Source: Roseibium hamelinense
GTDB taxonomy: Bacteria > Pseudomonadota > Alphaproteobacteria > Rhizobiales > Stappiaceae
Length of the DNA: 64,000 nucleotides
Assembly (NCBI RefSeq): GCF_007830545.1
Contig: NZ_VLLF01000003.1
Location: 124,001 to 188,000, forward strand
Direction: 5' to 3'
Both the position numbers and the translations under genes were made by a program. Shown here piece after piece: positions 36,927 to 45,856 of this stretch (position 1 is the first letter of the stretch; every line of letters begins with the position of its first letter). The notes under the pieces are model-generated. The model did no database searches and was not told the DNA's origin. It saw only the letters and a list, made by a program, of their open reading frames with translations.

Positions 36927-38602
36927 GCGCTATAGGTCAGATCATTGCCCGCCAGCGCCATTTCAATCCGGTCGCGTTCTGGGCCGGGATTGCGGTGGCG
37001 TTTGTGCCTGCGCTTGCGGGTTTGGCGCTCCTGGGCGTTGCCGGATGGTTCATCACGGCCTGCGCCATTGCCGGTTTGACAGCCGTGTTCTTGAATGTGT
37101 TCGTCCCAAGCGCGCTTATCCGGGGGCTTGCGATTGCCCGAACGGCCGGGCGGTATGGCGAGCGGATGGTTACCCATGATGCCACATTCCGGTTTTTGGC
37201 GTTCCTGAGAACCGGAATTTTCAAGGGCCATGCAAATGCTGCGCTTCAGGGCGCGCGCAAACTCCGGAGCGGCGCCAGTCTTAATCGGCTGACCTCTGAT
37301 GTTGCCTTGCTCGACGCGGTCTATTTGCGGCTCGCCGTCCCCACGGTGGTTGCTCTTGGCGTCGGTTTGCTGGTTTGCCTCTGGTTCGCCTATTTGGACT
37401 GGCGGCTTCTGGCGGGGCTTGGCTTGTTTGCGGCAGCCGTCATCTCGATGGTGGTCCGGTTGAAGGGGCGGAACGCAGCGGCCGCCCGCAGGCTGGAAGC
37501 TGGCCACGAGGCCTTGCGCGTGCGCAGCGTTGATCTGGTCGCCGGACGCCGGGATCTGGCGGTCTATGGTGGTCTGGACAAGGCGGCCGGCAAAGTCATG
37601 GTGGCCAATGATGCGCTGATCCGTGCAGAATCAGAGATCGATAACAGCGCCGGGTCTTTTACGGCGGCCACCTTTCTTGCAGGGCAGGTCTATCTTGCTG
37701 TCATGCTCACGCTGACCGGACTGCTTGTTTTTGACGGTGGTTTGCCGATGGGCGCAGGTGTTGCGGTGCTTCTGGTCTCGATTGCTTTACCGGAACTCGT
37801 TTCCGCACTGGTTCCCGGCCTGTCGGCCTTGCCGCGCACTCAAAGGGCTGCTGCGCGCGCCGAGGCGAACCTGCAGGCCGCCGAAACTGGAAACATGGAC
37901 GTAAACGCGGTCGCACAGTCGGTTCCGTCCGCCGCTTTCGATGGCGGTAACACCGCTGTTCTCGCATTTGATCAGGTCTCATTTGCCTATCCCGGGGCGG
38001 GGCGCAGCGTTCTGGAGGCGTTCGACATGTCACTTGCGCCGGGAGAATGCGTCGCGCTTGTCGGCCGCAGCGGTTGCGGCAAGTCGACGGTCTCGGCGCT
38101 TGCCGCAGGGCTTGCCGCGCCGGTATCAGGTGCCATCCGGCTCAATGGCGCGCCTGTTGGCGAAGCCGGTGAAGAACGGCTGCGCAAGCAGGTCACCGTG
38201 CTCACGCAAAAACCATATCTTTTTCATGATACCGTTGCCGCGAACCTGCGGATCGCCAATCCGGACGCGTCGGAGGCCGACATGTGGGAGGCTTTGGAAC
38301 GCGCCGCGCTGGCGGACCGGATTGGCCGGTCGCCGGCAGGGCTCGAAACGGTCTTGGGAGAAGGCGGCCTCGGTCTGTCCGGCGGTGAGCAGCGCCGCCT
38401 TGGCCTTGCACGGGCCTACCTGACCCGGCCTGTGCTGTGGATCCTCGATGAAATGACCGAGGGCCTGGACAACGAGACGGCCAATGACGTGCTCGACAGG
38501 TTTTTTTCATTCAAGGGGGATGCCGCGGTCTTGATGATCGCGCACAAACCGCAGGAAGTGGCCCGCGCCGACCGGCAAGTTCGGCTGGCTGACATGTTTT
38601 AG
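36923..38602 (+). CDS. cydC: Thiol reductant ABC exporter subunit CydC
   Basis: The 559-residue partner of CydD. Six membrane segments in residues about 15-290, then an ATPase domain with GRSGCGKST (Walker A), LSGGEQRRLGLARA (signature) and LWILDEMTEGLDNETA (Walker B). The start overlaps the cydD stop by 4 bases. It is followed after about 195 bases by cydA; cydC and cydA may share one transcript, and no terminator was seen between them. Confidence 0.95.
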   Translation: MSAIGQIIARQRHFNPVAFWAGIAVAFVPALAGLALLGVAGWFITACAIAGLTAVFLNVFVPSALIRGLAIARTAGRYGERMVTHDATFRFLAFLRTGIFKGHANAALQGARKLRSGASLNRLTSDVALLDAVYLRLAVPTVVALGVGLLVCLWFAYLDWRLLAGLGLFAAAVISMVVRLKGRNAAAARRLEAGHEALRVRSVDLVAGRRDLAVYGGLDKAAGKVMVANDALIRAESEIDNSAGSFTAATFLAGQVYLAVMLTLTGLLVFDGGLPMGAGVAVLLVSIALPELVSALVPGLSALPRTQRAAARAEANLQAAETGNMDVNAVAQSVPSAAFDGGNTAVLAFDQVSFAYPGAGRSVLEAFDMSLAPGECVALVGRSGCGKSTVSALAAGLAAPVSGAIRLNGAPVGEAGEERLRKQVTVLTQKPYLFHDTVAANLRIANPDASEADMWEALERAALADRIGRSPAGLETVLGEGGLGLSGGEQRRLGLARAYLTRPVLWILDEMTEGLDNETANDVLDRFFSFKGDAAVLMIAHKPQEVARADRQVRLADMF

Positions 38603-38797
38603 GGTCAGTTCGGGCTGATAAATTTTCTCTCCAACGACACAAGTCCTGCGTCTTTTTGGCCAATTCAATCACGTAGTTGCACGTACGTCGCCGTTCGCGT
38701 CAGGTGATAAGATCGAGCCCCACCGCATAAATTGCGGACGATCTTCGCCGGACGGACCCTGAGGGGCGGGGCCTGCCGGCCAAATGAAGGTGCACAC

Positions 38798-40396
38798 ATG
38801 GAACTCGATGTTGTTGGCCTGTCACGGCTCCAATTCGCCATGACCGCGCTGTATCATTTTCTCTTCGTGCCTTTGACAATCGGTCTGTCCATCCTGCTTG
38901 CCACGATGGAAACCGTTTATGTCATGACCGGCCGTGAGATTTGGAAGCGGATGGTCAAATTCTGGGGCACGTTGTTCGGGATCAATTTTGTCCTTGGTGT
39001 CGCGACGGGGCTCACCATGGAATTCCAGTTCGGCATGAACTGGGCCTATTTCAGTCAATATGTCGGCGATGTGTTTGGCGCACCGCTTGCCATTGAGGGC
39101 CTGATGGCCTTCTTCCTAGAGGCGACCTTTGTCGGCCTGTTTTTCTTCGGCTGGGACAAGCTTACGAAACGCCAGCATTTGGCCGCGACCTGGGCTGTGG
39201 CCTTTGGAACGAATTTCTCAGCGCTGTGGATCTTGATAGCCAATGGCTGGATGCAGCATCCGGTCGGGGCAATGTTCAATCCCGATACCATGCGCATGGA
39301 GGTGACCAGTTTCTTCGAGGTGCTGTTCAACCCGGTTGCCCAGGCCAAGTTCGTCCATACAGTGTCGGCGGGCTATGTTACCGCTTCCATGTTCGTGATT
39401 GGGGTGTCGGCCTGGTACATGCTCAAGGGATGGCATATTGCGATTGCCAAACGCTCGATCGCTGTTGCGTCGGCGTTTGGTTTCGCCTCAGCGCTGTCCG
39501 TGGTCGTTCTGGGCGACGAAAGCGGCTACGAAGCGAACCTGAACCAGAAAATGAAACTCGCGACCATCGAGGCCATGTGGGAAACCGAACCTGCGCCGGC
39601 CGCGTTCAATGTGGTGGCGCTTCCGGATCAGGCCAAGCGTGAAAACCTGTTTGCCATCGAGGTTCCCTACGTGATGGGCCTGATTGCAACCCGGTCGCTG
39701 ACTGAGGAAATCCCCGGCATCAACGAACTGGTGGAGGAGTCTAAGGACCGGATTCGCCAGGGGGCGATTGCCTGGGATGCGCTGCAGAAAATCCGCGACA
39801 ATCCGAAGGATGTCGACCCTGCGGTCCGCGATACGTTCGTTCAGAACCAGCATACGCTCGGTTACGCCTATCTGCTGTTGTCGTTCACGGATGATCCGTT
39901 GAACGCGACCAACGAGCAGATTGATGCGGCGGCATGGTCGGCGGTGCCGGAGGTCTGGCCGATGTTCTACGCCTTCCGGATCATGGTCGCATGCGGCATG
40001 TTCTTCATCCTGTTCACGGCGGTGTTCTTCTACTACTCGTCCTCGGCCAAGCTTGACCGGCTGGCCAAGGACCGCCGCTGGATCCTGCATATCGCCGTTT
40101 GGTCGATCCCGCTTCCGTGGATCGCCAGCGAAATGGGGTGGTTCGTTGCCGAGTATGGCCGCCAGCCATGGATCATCGAGGGGATGTTGCCGACATCGGC
40201 GGCCGCGTCAAACCTGTCGGTGACCGAGGTGCTTCTAACGCTCGCCGGGTTCATCGCGCTGTATTCGACGCTGCTGGTGATCGAGATCACCTTGATGCTC
40301 AAAAACATTCGAAAGGGGCCGGATGACGGCCGCACTGAAAGCCATGAGCCGGCGCGCCCGGTGTCCACAGGCGCCATGCCGGCACCAGCGGAGTAA
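38798..40396 (+). CDS. cydA: Cytochrome bd ubiquinol oxidase subunit I
   Basis: A 532-residue heme subunit. The haem ligand His is in SRLQFAMTALYHFLFVPLTIG; the second is in FVHTVSAGYVTA. Between about residues 250 and 380 there is a long Q-loop (ATIEAMWETEPAPAAF, GLIATRSLTEEIPG, DALQKIRDN), as in E. coli CydA, so this is the long-loop subfamily. The MGWFVAEYGRQPW motif is intact. GAAGGTG lies 5 bases before ATG 38798; in-frame starts further upstream are not conserved. It is followed closely by cydB. Confidence 0.95.
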   Translation: MELDVVGLSRLQFAMTALYHFLFVPLTIGLSILLATMETVYVMTGREIWKRMVKFWGTLFGINFVLGVATGLTMEFQFGMNWAYFSQYVGDVFGAPLAIEGLMAFFLEATFVGLFFFGWDKLTKRQHLAATWAVAFGTNFSALWILIANGWMQHPVGAMFNPDTMRMEVTSFFEVLFNPVAQAKFVHTVSAGYVTASMFVIGVSAWYMLKGWHIAIAKRSIAVASAFGFASALSVVVLGDESGYEANLNQKMKLATIEAMWETEPAPAAFNVVALPDQAKRENLFAIEVPYVMGLIATRSLTEEIPGINELVEESKDRIRQGAIAWDALQKIRDNPKDVDPAVRDTFVQNQHTLGYAYLLLSFTDDPLNATNEQIDAAAWSAVPEVWPMFYAFRIMVACGMFFILFTAVFFYYSSSAKLDRLAKDRRWILHIAVWSIPLPWIASEMGWFVAEYGRQPWIIEGMLPTSAAASNLSVTEVLLTLAGFIALYSTLLVIEITLMLKNIRKGPDDGRTESHEPARPVSTGAMPAPAE

Positions 40397-40401
40397 GCAG
40401 G

Positions 40402-41559
40402 ATGATCCTTTACGAACTCATCGACTATTCGACGCTGAAAATGATCTGGTGGCTGCTTCTGGGCGTGCTTCTGATCGGTTTTGCGGTCACGGACGGTTTC
40501 GATATGGGGGTAGGCGCTTTGCTCCCCTTTGTCGGCGAAACCGACGTGGAACGCCGGGTGGCCATCAACACAATCGGTGCCACCTGGGAAGGCAATCAGG
40601 TCTGGTTCATTCTGGGTGGCGGAGCGATCTTCGCCGCCTGGCCGCCGCTGTATGCCATCAGCTTTTCCGGATTCTACCTTGCCATGTTTGTGGTGCTGGC
40701 GGCGATGATCCTGAGGCCTGTTGCCTTCAAATACCGGTCAAAACGTCCCGATCCGGAATGGCGTAACCGGTGGGACTGGGCGCTGTTTACCGGCTCGTTT
40801 GTTCCCGCGCTCGTGTTCGGTGTCGCGGTCGGCAATGTGCTGCTTGGCGTTCCCTTCACGCTCGATCCTGATTTGCGCATGACCTATGAGGGATCGTTCT
40901 TCGGCCTGTTCTCGCCGTTTTCGCTTTTGTGCGGGTTGTTGTCGGTGTGCATGCTGGTGATGCATGGCGGCGCCTGGCTTGGTATGCGCGCGGGAGGCGT
41001 TGTTGCAGAGCGCGGCCGCCGCTACGGTTCGTTCGCTGCAATAGGCGCCATCGTTTTGTTCGGTCTTGGCGGTTTTCTGATTGCGAACGGTTTTGTGGAT
41101 GGTCAGCGCATCACATCCGACATAGACCCGAATATGCCGGCAAATCCGTTGTGGAAGACAGCTGTGATCGAAGACGGCGCATGGATGGCGAACTATGCCG
41201 CGCATCCCATTTTGTGGCTGGCACCTGCGCTCGGGTTTTTGGGGGCGTTCGGCGCGCTTGTTGGTTTGCAGACGCGCTACGAGAAACTGACCTTTCTCTG
41301 TTCCAAACTGTCGGTATTCGGCATCATCTCGACGGTGGGTGTCTCAATGTTCCCGTTCCTGCTGCCAAGCTCGGTTCAGCCGGATGCAAGCCTGACAGTC
41401 TGGGATTCGGCTTCCAGCCACGCAACTCTGTTCAACATGCTGGTCGCGACCATCATCTTCCTGCCGATCATCCTTGTGTACACCGCCTGGGTTTACAAGG
41501 TGCTTTGGGGCAAGGTGGATGAGAAGACCATCGAACGCGATAATGAAACGGCCTACTGA
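40402..41559 (+). CDS. cydB: Cytochrome bd ubiquinol oxidase subunit II
   Basis: A 385-residue membrane protein that pairs with CydA. Features: VTDGFDMGVGALLPFVG, TIGATWEGNQVWFILGGGAIFAAWP, and the FALVFGVAVGNVLLGVPF-like segments. It starts 5 bases after the cydA stop, so the genes form one operon. About eight or nine membrane helices are visible. Confidence 0.95.
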   Translation: MILYELIDYSTLKMIWWLLLGVLLIGFAVTDGFDMGVGALLPFVGETDVERRVAINTIGATWEGNQVWFILGGGAIFAAWPPLYAISFSGFYLAMFVVLAAMILRPVAFKYRSKRPDPEWRNRWDWALFTGSFVPALVFGVAVGNVLLGVPFTLDPDLRMTYEGSFFGLFSPFSLLCGLLSVCMLVMHGGAWLGMRAGGVVAERGRRYGSFAAIGAIVLFGLGGFLIANGFVDGQRITSDIDPNMPANPLWKTAVIEDGAWMANYAAHPILWLAPALGFLGAFGALVGLQTRYEKLTFLCSKLSVFGIISTVGVSMFPFLLPSSVQPDASLTVWDSASSHATLFNMLVATIIFLPIILVYTAWVYKVLWGKVDEKTIERDNETAY

Positions 41560-41571
41560 GGAGATCGGCTG

Positions 41572-41706
41572 ATGTGGTACTTTGCTTGGATCCTTGGCAT
41601 GCCGCTTGCGTGCTGTCTGGCCATCTTGAACGCCATGTGGCTGGAGATGCGCGAGGATGAGAACAACCGGCTTGCCGAGAACCGCCGGGGCGCGCCGCAG
41701 TCATAA
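41572..41706 (+). CDS. cydX: Cytochrome bd oxidase small subunit CydX
   Basis: A 44-residue single-pass membrane protein, MWYFAWILGMPLACCLAILN and a charged C-terminal tail. The first nine residues MWYFAWILG are identical to E. coli CydX, the small subunit that stabilises the haem sites of CydAB. GGAG lies 9 bases before the ATG. It starts 12 bases after the cydB stop and is followed by a terminator, so it closes the cyd operon. Confidence 0.95.
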   Translation: MWYFAWILGMPLACCLAILNAMWLEMREDENNRLAENRRGAPQS

Positions 41707-41728
41707 AGACACTGGAAAGACCATTCGA

Positions 41729-41760
41729 AACGCCGGGCAGAAAGAGCCCGGCGTTTTTTT
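41729..41760 (+). terminator. Intrinsic terminator of the cyd operon
   Basis: A perfect 10-bp stem (AACGCCGGGC / GCCCGGCGTT) with a 7-base loop and a run of seven T, 23 bases past the cydX stop. Confidence 0.95.
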
Positions 41761-41991
41761 GTTGTGGAGCGGCTTCAGACAGGCATATGGCACCGGCCTT
41801 GGGAGTTTTGCATAAGTATCGATAATCCCATTAAGACGCCAATAACCGTAAACCCACAAACCGCCTGAAATTTGACCTATTGGACAAAAAATAATCTGTC
41901 GCTGCGTCAGTCTGTCATTAAACTGCAATCCGGCGCACAGAAAAGTGCGCCCGCGGACAGAAAGTCTGCCTGTGCACCATGAGGTTTCAAA

Positions 41992-42999
41992 ATGAAATAC
42001 GGAATTCTCGCAAGCGTCTGCCTTGGCGCTTCCCTCGCGATGGCGTTTACGATCGCTGCAAACGCTCAGACAAGCGGCGCGATCGTCTTCAATGGCATGA
42101 AAAATGACGGCGCTTTCAACGAGCTGGGTTTTGACGGCTCGAAGCGCGCCAAGGACGAGCTGGGGGTGACCATTCGCGAGCGCGTTGCCGACAATGAAGC
42201 GGAAACCACCGAGGCGCTGCGCGTTTTCGCAAAGAACGGTGTCGAGCATCTGCTGACACTCGGTTTTGCAAATACCGAGGCGGTCAAGACCGTTGCTGCT
42301 GAGTATCCCGACGCGAAATTCACCATCATCGACGGTTACATTCCCGATATGCCGAATGTCCGGTCTGTCTTGTTTGCAGAGCACCAGAGCGGCTTTATCG
42401 CCGGCTATGCTGCAGGCCTGAAGTCCAAGACCGGTAAGGTTGGAGCCATTGGTGGCGTCGACATTCCGCCGGTTCGTAAATTCATGTGCGGCTTTGCTGC
42501 AGGTGCAGCCCACGCCAATCCGGACATCACCGTTGTTGCCGATTATGTTTCCGATACGCCAGCTGGCTTCCGCGACCTTGAGGGCGGCATGAAGCTGGCC
42601 GAGGGGATGACCGCAGACTCCGTTGACGTAATCTTTGCGCCGGCCGGCCGCGCTGCCGAAGGGGCTGCAAAGGCTGCCGAAAAAGCGGGTGCATACGCGA
42701 TCATGGTCGATGCCAACCAGAACGGCTTCATTCCCGGTACGGTCTTGACGACTGCCCTTAAGCGGGTTGACGAAGCTGCCTTTGCGACTTGGAAAGCTGC
42801 ACAGGACGGCACCTGGGAGCCGGGCGTCTTCACCATGACCGCGGCCGAAAACGGTGTCGACTGGGCCGTTGACGAGCATAACAAGTCGGCGGTTTCGGAC
42901 ATCGAAGCTCAGGTTAATGCAGTGAAGGCCGCTTTGGCTTCTGGCGAGATCACTGTCGCCCCCGCCGCAGGCGTTGACGGCTGCGCCGAAGTGCTCTGA
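41992..42999 (+). CDS. BMP family nucleoside/purine-binding periplasmic protein, first copy
   Basis: A 335-residue protein with signal peptide (cleavage near ANAQTSG), then the basic membrane protein pattern: GAIVFNGMKNDGAFNELGFDG, HLLTLGFANTEAVKTVAAEYPDAKF, ADMPNVRSVLFAEHQSGFIAGYAAGLKS, and GGVDIPPVRKFMCGFAAGA. BMP proteins bind purine nucleosides or related ligands for an ABC transporter. No permease or ATPase is adjacent. It is followed by its own terminator and by a close paralogue. Confidence 0.9.
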   Translation: MKYGILASVCLGASLAMAFTIAANAQTSGAIVFNGMKNDGAFNELGFDGSKRAKDELGVTIRERVADNEAETTEALRVFAKNGVEHLLTLGFANTEAVKTVAAEYPDAKFTIIDGYIPDMPNVRSVLFAEHQSGFIAGYAAGLKSKTGKVGAIGGVDIPPVRKFMCGFAAGAAHANPDITVVADYVSDTPAGFRDLEGGMKLAEGMTADSVDVIFAPAGRAAEGAAKAAEKAGAYAIMVDANQNGFIPGTVLTTALKRVDEAAFATWKAAQDGTWEPGVFTMTAAENGVDWAVDEHNKSAVSDIEAQVNAVKAALASGEITVAPAAGVDGCAEVL

Positions 43000-43024
43000 T
43001 TTCATACCGAAAATTGGACGGCTT

Positions 43025-43054
43025 AACCCCGGCTGAATTCAGCCGGGGTTTTTT
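43025..43054 (+). terminator. Intrinsic terminator after the first BMP gene
   Basis: Perfect 10-bp stem AACCCCGGCT / AGCCGGGGTT with a 6-base loop and a T-run; 25 bases past the stop. Confidence 0.95.
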
Positions 43055-43290
43055 ATTAGAATTGCATGCGTGTCGCGGCATGTCTGATTCACCCACTGCC
43101 AGAATAGGCTTTGCGATGCCGCTGAGTTTTCGCTACGCAGTGCGCTCTTGTTCTGCGCGTGGTTTTGTAATCGCTTAACCGCGCGAGGGTAAACTCGGTT
43201 GCGGACCTGGTATGTCTGCAATTTTTACGTTGCTTTGTCTTGGGATCTGCACGTGCAATCCGGCAAGGGGCTGACAAATACGGAGGCTGC

Positions 43291-44295
43291 ATGACGCGGC
43301 TCTTGATCACTTTGTTTCTGATCGTCTGCTCGTCGGGCGCTGCAAAACCTGCCGCACAAAGCGATGTGGCCGGGGCGATTGTCTACACGACTATGAAGAA
43401 CGACGGTGCCTTCAATGAATTGGCGAGCGCGGGAACCCGCCGCGCCACCTCCGATTTGGGCCTTGATATCAAAGAATGGGTCAGTGCCGATACCGCGGAA
43501 ACCGAAAAGGTGCTGCGCCTTTTTGCCGAGCAGGGCGCAAAACACATCCTGACCATGGGATTTGAGAACGCAGGCGCTGTGCGGGCGGCCGCGACCGCTT
43601 TTCCGGATGTGAAGTTCACGATCATTGATGGCTACATCGCGGATATGCCGAATGTCCGGTCTATTCTCTTTGCGGAGGATGAGGGCGGATTTCTGGTTGG
43701 CTATGTGGCCGGCCTCAAAACGGAGACCGGAACCGTTGGCACGCTTGGCGCGCTTGATATTCCGCCGGTCCGGCGTTTCATGTGCGGGTTCGCCGCTGGC
43801 GTTCACCACGCCAATCCGGAGGCGGTTATCCTGTCCGGTTTTGTCGGCGATGATGTCGCCGCGTTCCGCAATCTGCGCGGCGGCCGGAAAATGGCCGCTA
43901 AGATGTATCAGAACGGCGCCGACATTGTGTTTGCGCCTGCCGGTTTTGCCGCCGAAGGCGCAGCTCTTGCAGCCACCGATGCCCGCAAGAAGGTGATCAT
44001 GGTCGATTCAAATCAAAATGCTCTTGCACCTGGAACCGTTTTGACGAGTGCCGTCAAACGAATTGACGAAGCTGTTTATGCGACTTGGAAGGCTGTTGCG
44101 CAGAACACTTGGTCCAGCGGGATTGTCACCATGACGACCGACGATAACGGTGTTGATTGGGCGGTCGACAGCAACAACTGGACGCTTGTTGAAGACATCG
44201 TTCCGAAAGTTGACGAGGTCAAACTCGGTCTGGCTCTCGAAAAAATCGAGATCACTGTTCCAGACAGCGTCGACGGGTGCGCGGACGTTCTTTAG
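43291..44295 (+). CDS. BMP family nucleoside/purine-binding periplasmic protein, second copy
   Basis: A 334-residue paralogue of 41992-42999 with the same motif order: GAIVYTTMKNDGAFNELASAG, ADMPNVRSILFAEDEGGFLVGYVAGLKT, LDIPPVRRFMCGFAAGV, DSNQNALAPGTVLTSAVKRIDEA. Signal peptide MTRLLITLFLIVCSSGA. GGAGG lies before ATG 43291; an upstream in-frame ATG at 43240 is unsupported. Identity between the copies is roughly half in the main body. It also has no transporter partners nearby. Confidence 0.9.
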   Translation: MTRLLITLFLIVCSSGAAKPAAQSDVAGAIVYTTMKNDGAFNELASAGTRRATSDLGLDIKEWVSADTAETEKVLRLFAEQGAKHILTMGFENAGAVRAAATAFPDVKFTIIDGYIADMPNVRSILFAEDEGGFLVGYVAGLKTETGTVGTLGALDIPPVRRFMCGFAAGVHHANPEAVILSGFVGDDVAAFRNLRGGRKMAAKMYQNGADIVFAPAGFAAEGAALAATDARKKVIMVDSNQNALAPGTVLTSAVKRIDEAVYATWKAVAQNTWSSGIVTMTTDDNGVDWAVDSNNWTLVEDIVPKVDEVKLGLALEKIEITVPDSVDGCADVL

Positions 44296-44316
44296 GCCGG
44301 GCGCGCCCAAAAGAAG

Positions 44317-44341
44317 AAAGCCCCGGACATCCGGGGCTTTT
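44317..44341. terminator. Bidirectional terminator between the second BMP gene and the peroxiredoxin gene
   Basis: AAAGCCCCGG / CCGGGGCTTT with an ACAT loop and T or A runs on both sides. It serves the convergent plus-strand BMP gene and minus-strand peroxiredoxin gene. Confidence 0.9.
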
Positions 44342-44362
44342 GGTAATCAGCCCGTCTGGCGA

Positions 44363-44905
44363 TCAGGCTGCGGCTGTTTTTGGTGTGCGCAGGTTTTCCA
44401 GAACGTTCTGAGGCGCAGACGCCCCATAAGGATCCGTATCGCAATTGTCGGAAAAGCCGTCCTCTTCGAACCACATCTCAACGGTACCGTCGTTGATCAC
44501 CGCGGCGTAGCGCCAGGAGCGCATGCCGAAGCCAAGGTTGTCCTTTGCCACCAGCATGCCCATTTTCCGCGTGAACTCACCCGAACCGTCCGGGATCACT
44601 TTCACGTTCTTGACGCCCTGAGACTTTGCCCAGGCGTTCATGACAAACGCATCATTGACCGAGATGCAGTAAATGTCGTCGATGCCTTCAGCCTGGAAGT
44701 CCGCGAAAAGCTTCTCAAAATCGGGCAGCTGGTAGGTCGAGCATGTCGGCGTGAACGCGCCCGGCAGTGAAAACAGGACGACACGCTTGCCTTTGAAATA
44801 GTCATCGCTTGTCTTGTCTTCCCAACGGAACGGGTTTGGGCCTTCGATGGCTTCGTCATGGACGCGCGTGCGGAATGTAACGTTTGGAACCTTTTTGCCG
44901 AACAT
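44363..44905 (-). CDS. Peroxiredoxin, Prx5-like
   Basis: A 180-residue thiol peroxidase. The catalytic Cys lies in SLPGAFTPTCSTYQLP; ISVNDAFVMNAWAKSQG and GMRSWRYAAVINDGTVEMWFEED follow, as in glutathione/thioredoxin-dependent Prx5 proteins. It reduces hydrogen or organic peroxides in the cytoplasm. AGGAG lies before ATG 44905; an upstream in-frame ATG at 44968 lacks one. It is divergent from the MarR regulator at 45319. Confidence 0.9.
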   Translation of the reverse strand: MFGKKVPNVTFRTRVHDEAIEGPNPFRWEDKTSDDYFKGKRVVLFSLPGAFTPTCSTYQLPDFEKLFADFQAEGIDDIYCISVNDAFVMNAWAKSQGVKNVKVIPDGSGEFTRKMGMLVAKDNLGFGMRSWRYAAVINDGTVEMWFEEDGFSDNCDTDPYGASAPQNVLENLRTPKTAAA

Positions 44906-45183
44906 CAGAAACTCCTGAAAAAACTGTGGTTGGCGAACAGGTTGCGGGTAGTGGCGATGCGCAATCACCTGGGAGGAGGCGTCGCGCCCCGATCTCTGCG
45001 CACCCTGTCAAATTTACCGGTCCCGGGTAGACGATACGCTGCATTGCGGCAAGTGGTGTCCGCAGGAATCCACTGATGAAACCATGTCCCGGGCCGCCTT
45101 CCGCACAGTGAATAATCGGTGGAGTTTTTGTTTTTCGGACGGAAATTGCGTGTTCGCGCGTAGACAGCGCTTCGTTGAAAAAC

Positions 45184-45197
45184 TAATGCATGCATTA
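45184..45197. promoter_or_regulatory. 14-bp palindrome between peroxiredoxin and MarR genes
   Basis: TAATGCATGCATTA is its own reverse complement. It lies in the 413-base divergent region, 122 bases before the MarR start, and is a plausible binding site for that MarR protein. The rest of this region (44906-45318) has no recognisable gene. Confidence 0.5.
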
Positions 45198-45318
45198 ATT
45201 TTGTCACTGGCAAGTATACGAAGAGTTCTTTTTGGTGGGTCGCGCGGCGAGACAATATCGGGCGCAAGTCTCACGTAGATGATTGTCTGCGATAACTAAT
45301 TTTCTAAGGGGGTAAGGG

Positions 45319-45759
45319 ATGTATCAGATCAAGGAGGGTCTGGGCTTCCAGTTGTCTTATGCAGCCAGATTGATCGAACGGCGTTTCGAGGAGGTCTTGT
45401 CGCCACATAAATTGACACGTTTGATGTGGTGCACCCTTGTCATGGTGGACCACTATGCGATCACGAAACCGTCTGATATGGCAGATTATCTCGGTGTAGA
45501 CCGGACGGCGATCTCCCGCGTTCTACGGTCGCTTGAAAAAGCCGGGCTGATCGACCGTGTGAAGAGCGAAGATGACGGCCGGGGACGGGATGTGTTTGTA
45601 ACTGGGGAAGCGCGGGCAAAGCTGGCCGCGCTGATGCCGCACGCCGGCGAGACCGCCCGGCATTTTTCATCGAAATTGTCCGAGGCGGAGGAGCAGGAGC
45701 TGAAGCGGCTTCTTGCCAAGCTCTCAAGCGGTGAAGCTCGGGAAACCTCCGGAATTTAA
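45319..45759 (+). CDS. MarR family transcriptional regulator
   Basis: A 146-residue winged-helix regulator: helix TKPSDMADYLGVDRTAISRVLRSLEKAGLIDRVKSEDDGRGRDVFVT contains the recognition helix and wing with the conserved Asp/Arg pair. Possible redox or phenolic sensor because it is divergent from a peroxiredoxin gene, but no conserved Cys is seen in the winged-helix part. It lies 97 bases upstream of the protease gene and could be co-transcribed with it. Confidence 0.85.
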   Translation: MYQIKEGLGFQLSYAARLIERRFEEVLSPHKLTRLMWCTLVMVDHYAITKPSDMADYLGVDRTAISRVLRSLEKAGLIDRVKSEDDGRGRDVFVTGEARAKLAALMPHAGETARHFSSKLSEAEEQELKRLLAKLSSGEARETSGI

Positions 45760-45856
45760 GCCGCACATCTACCGGGTGGGCCTGTGCCATTGTCAGCAGC
45801 CGACCGTTTCTCCCAGCGTTGTTTTGCCTTATCGTTGCCGGGGCGGGAGGAAGTCC

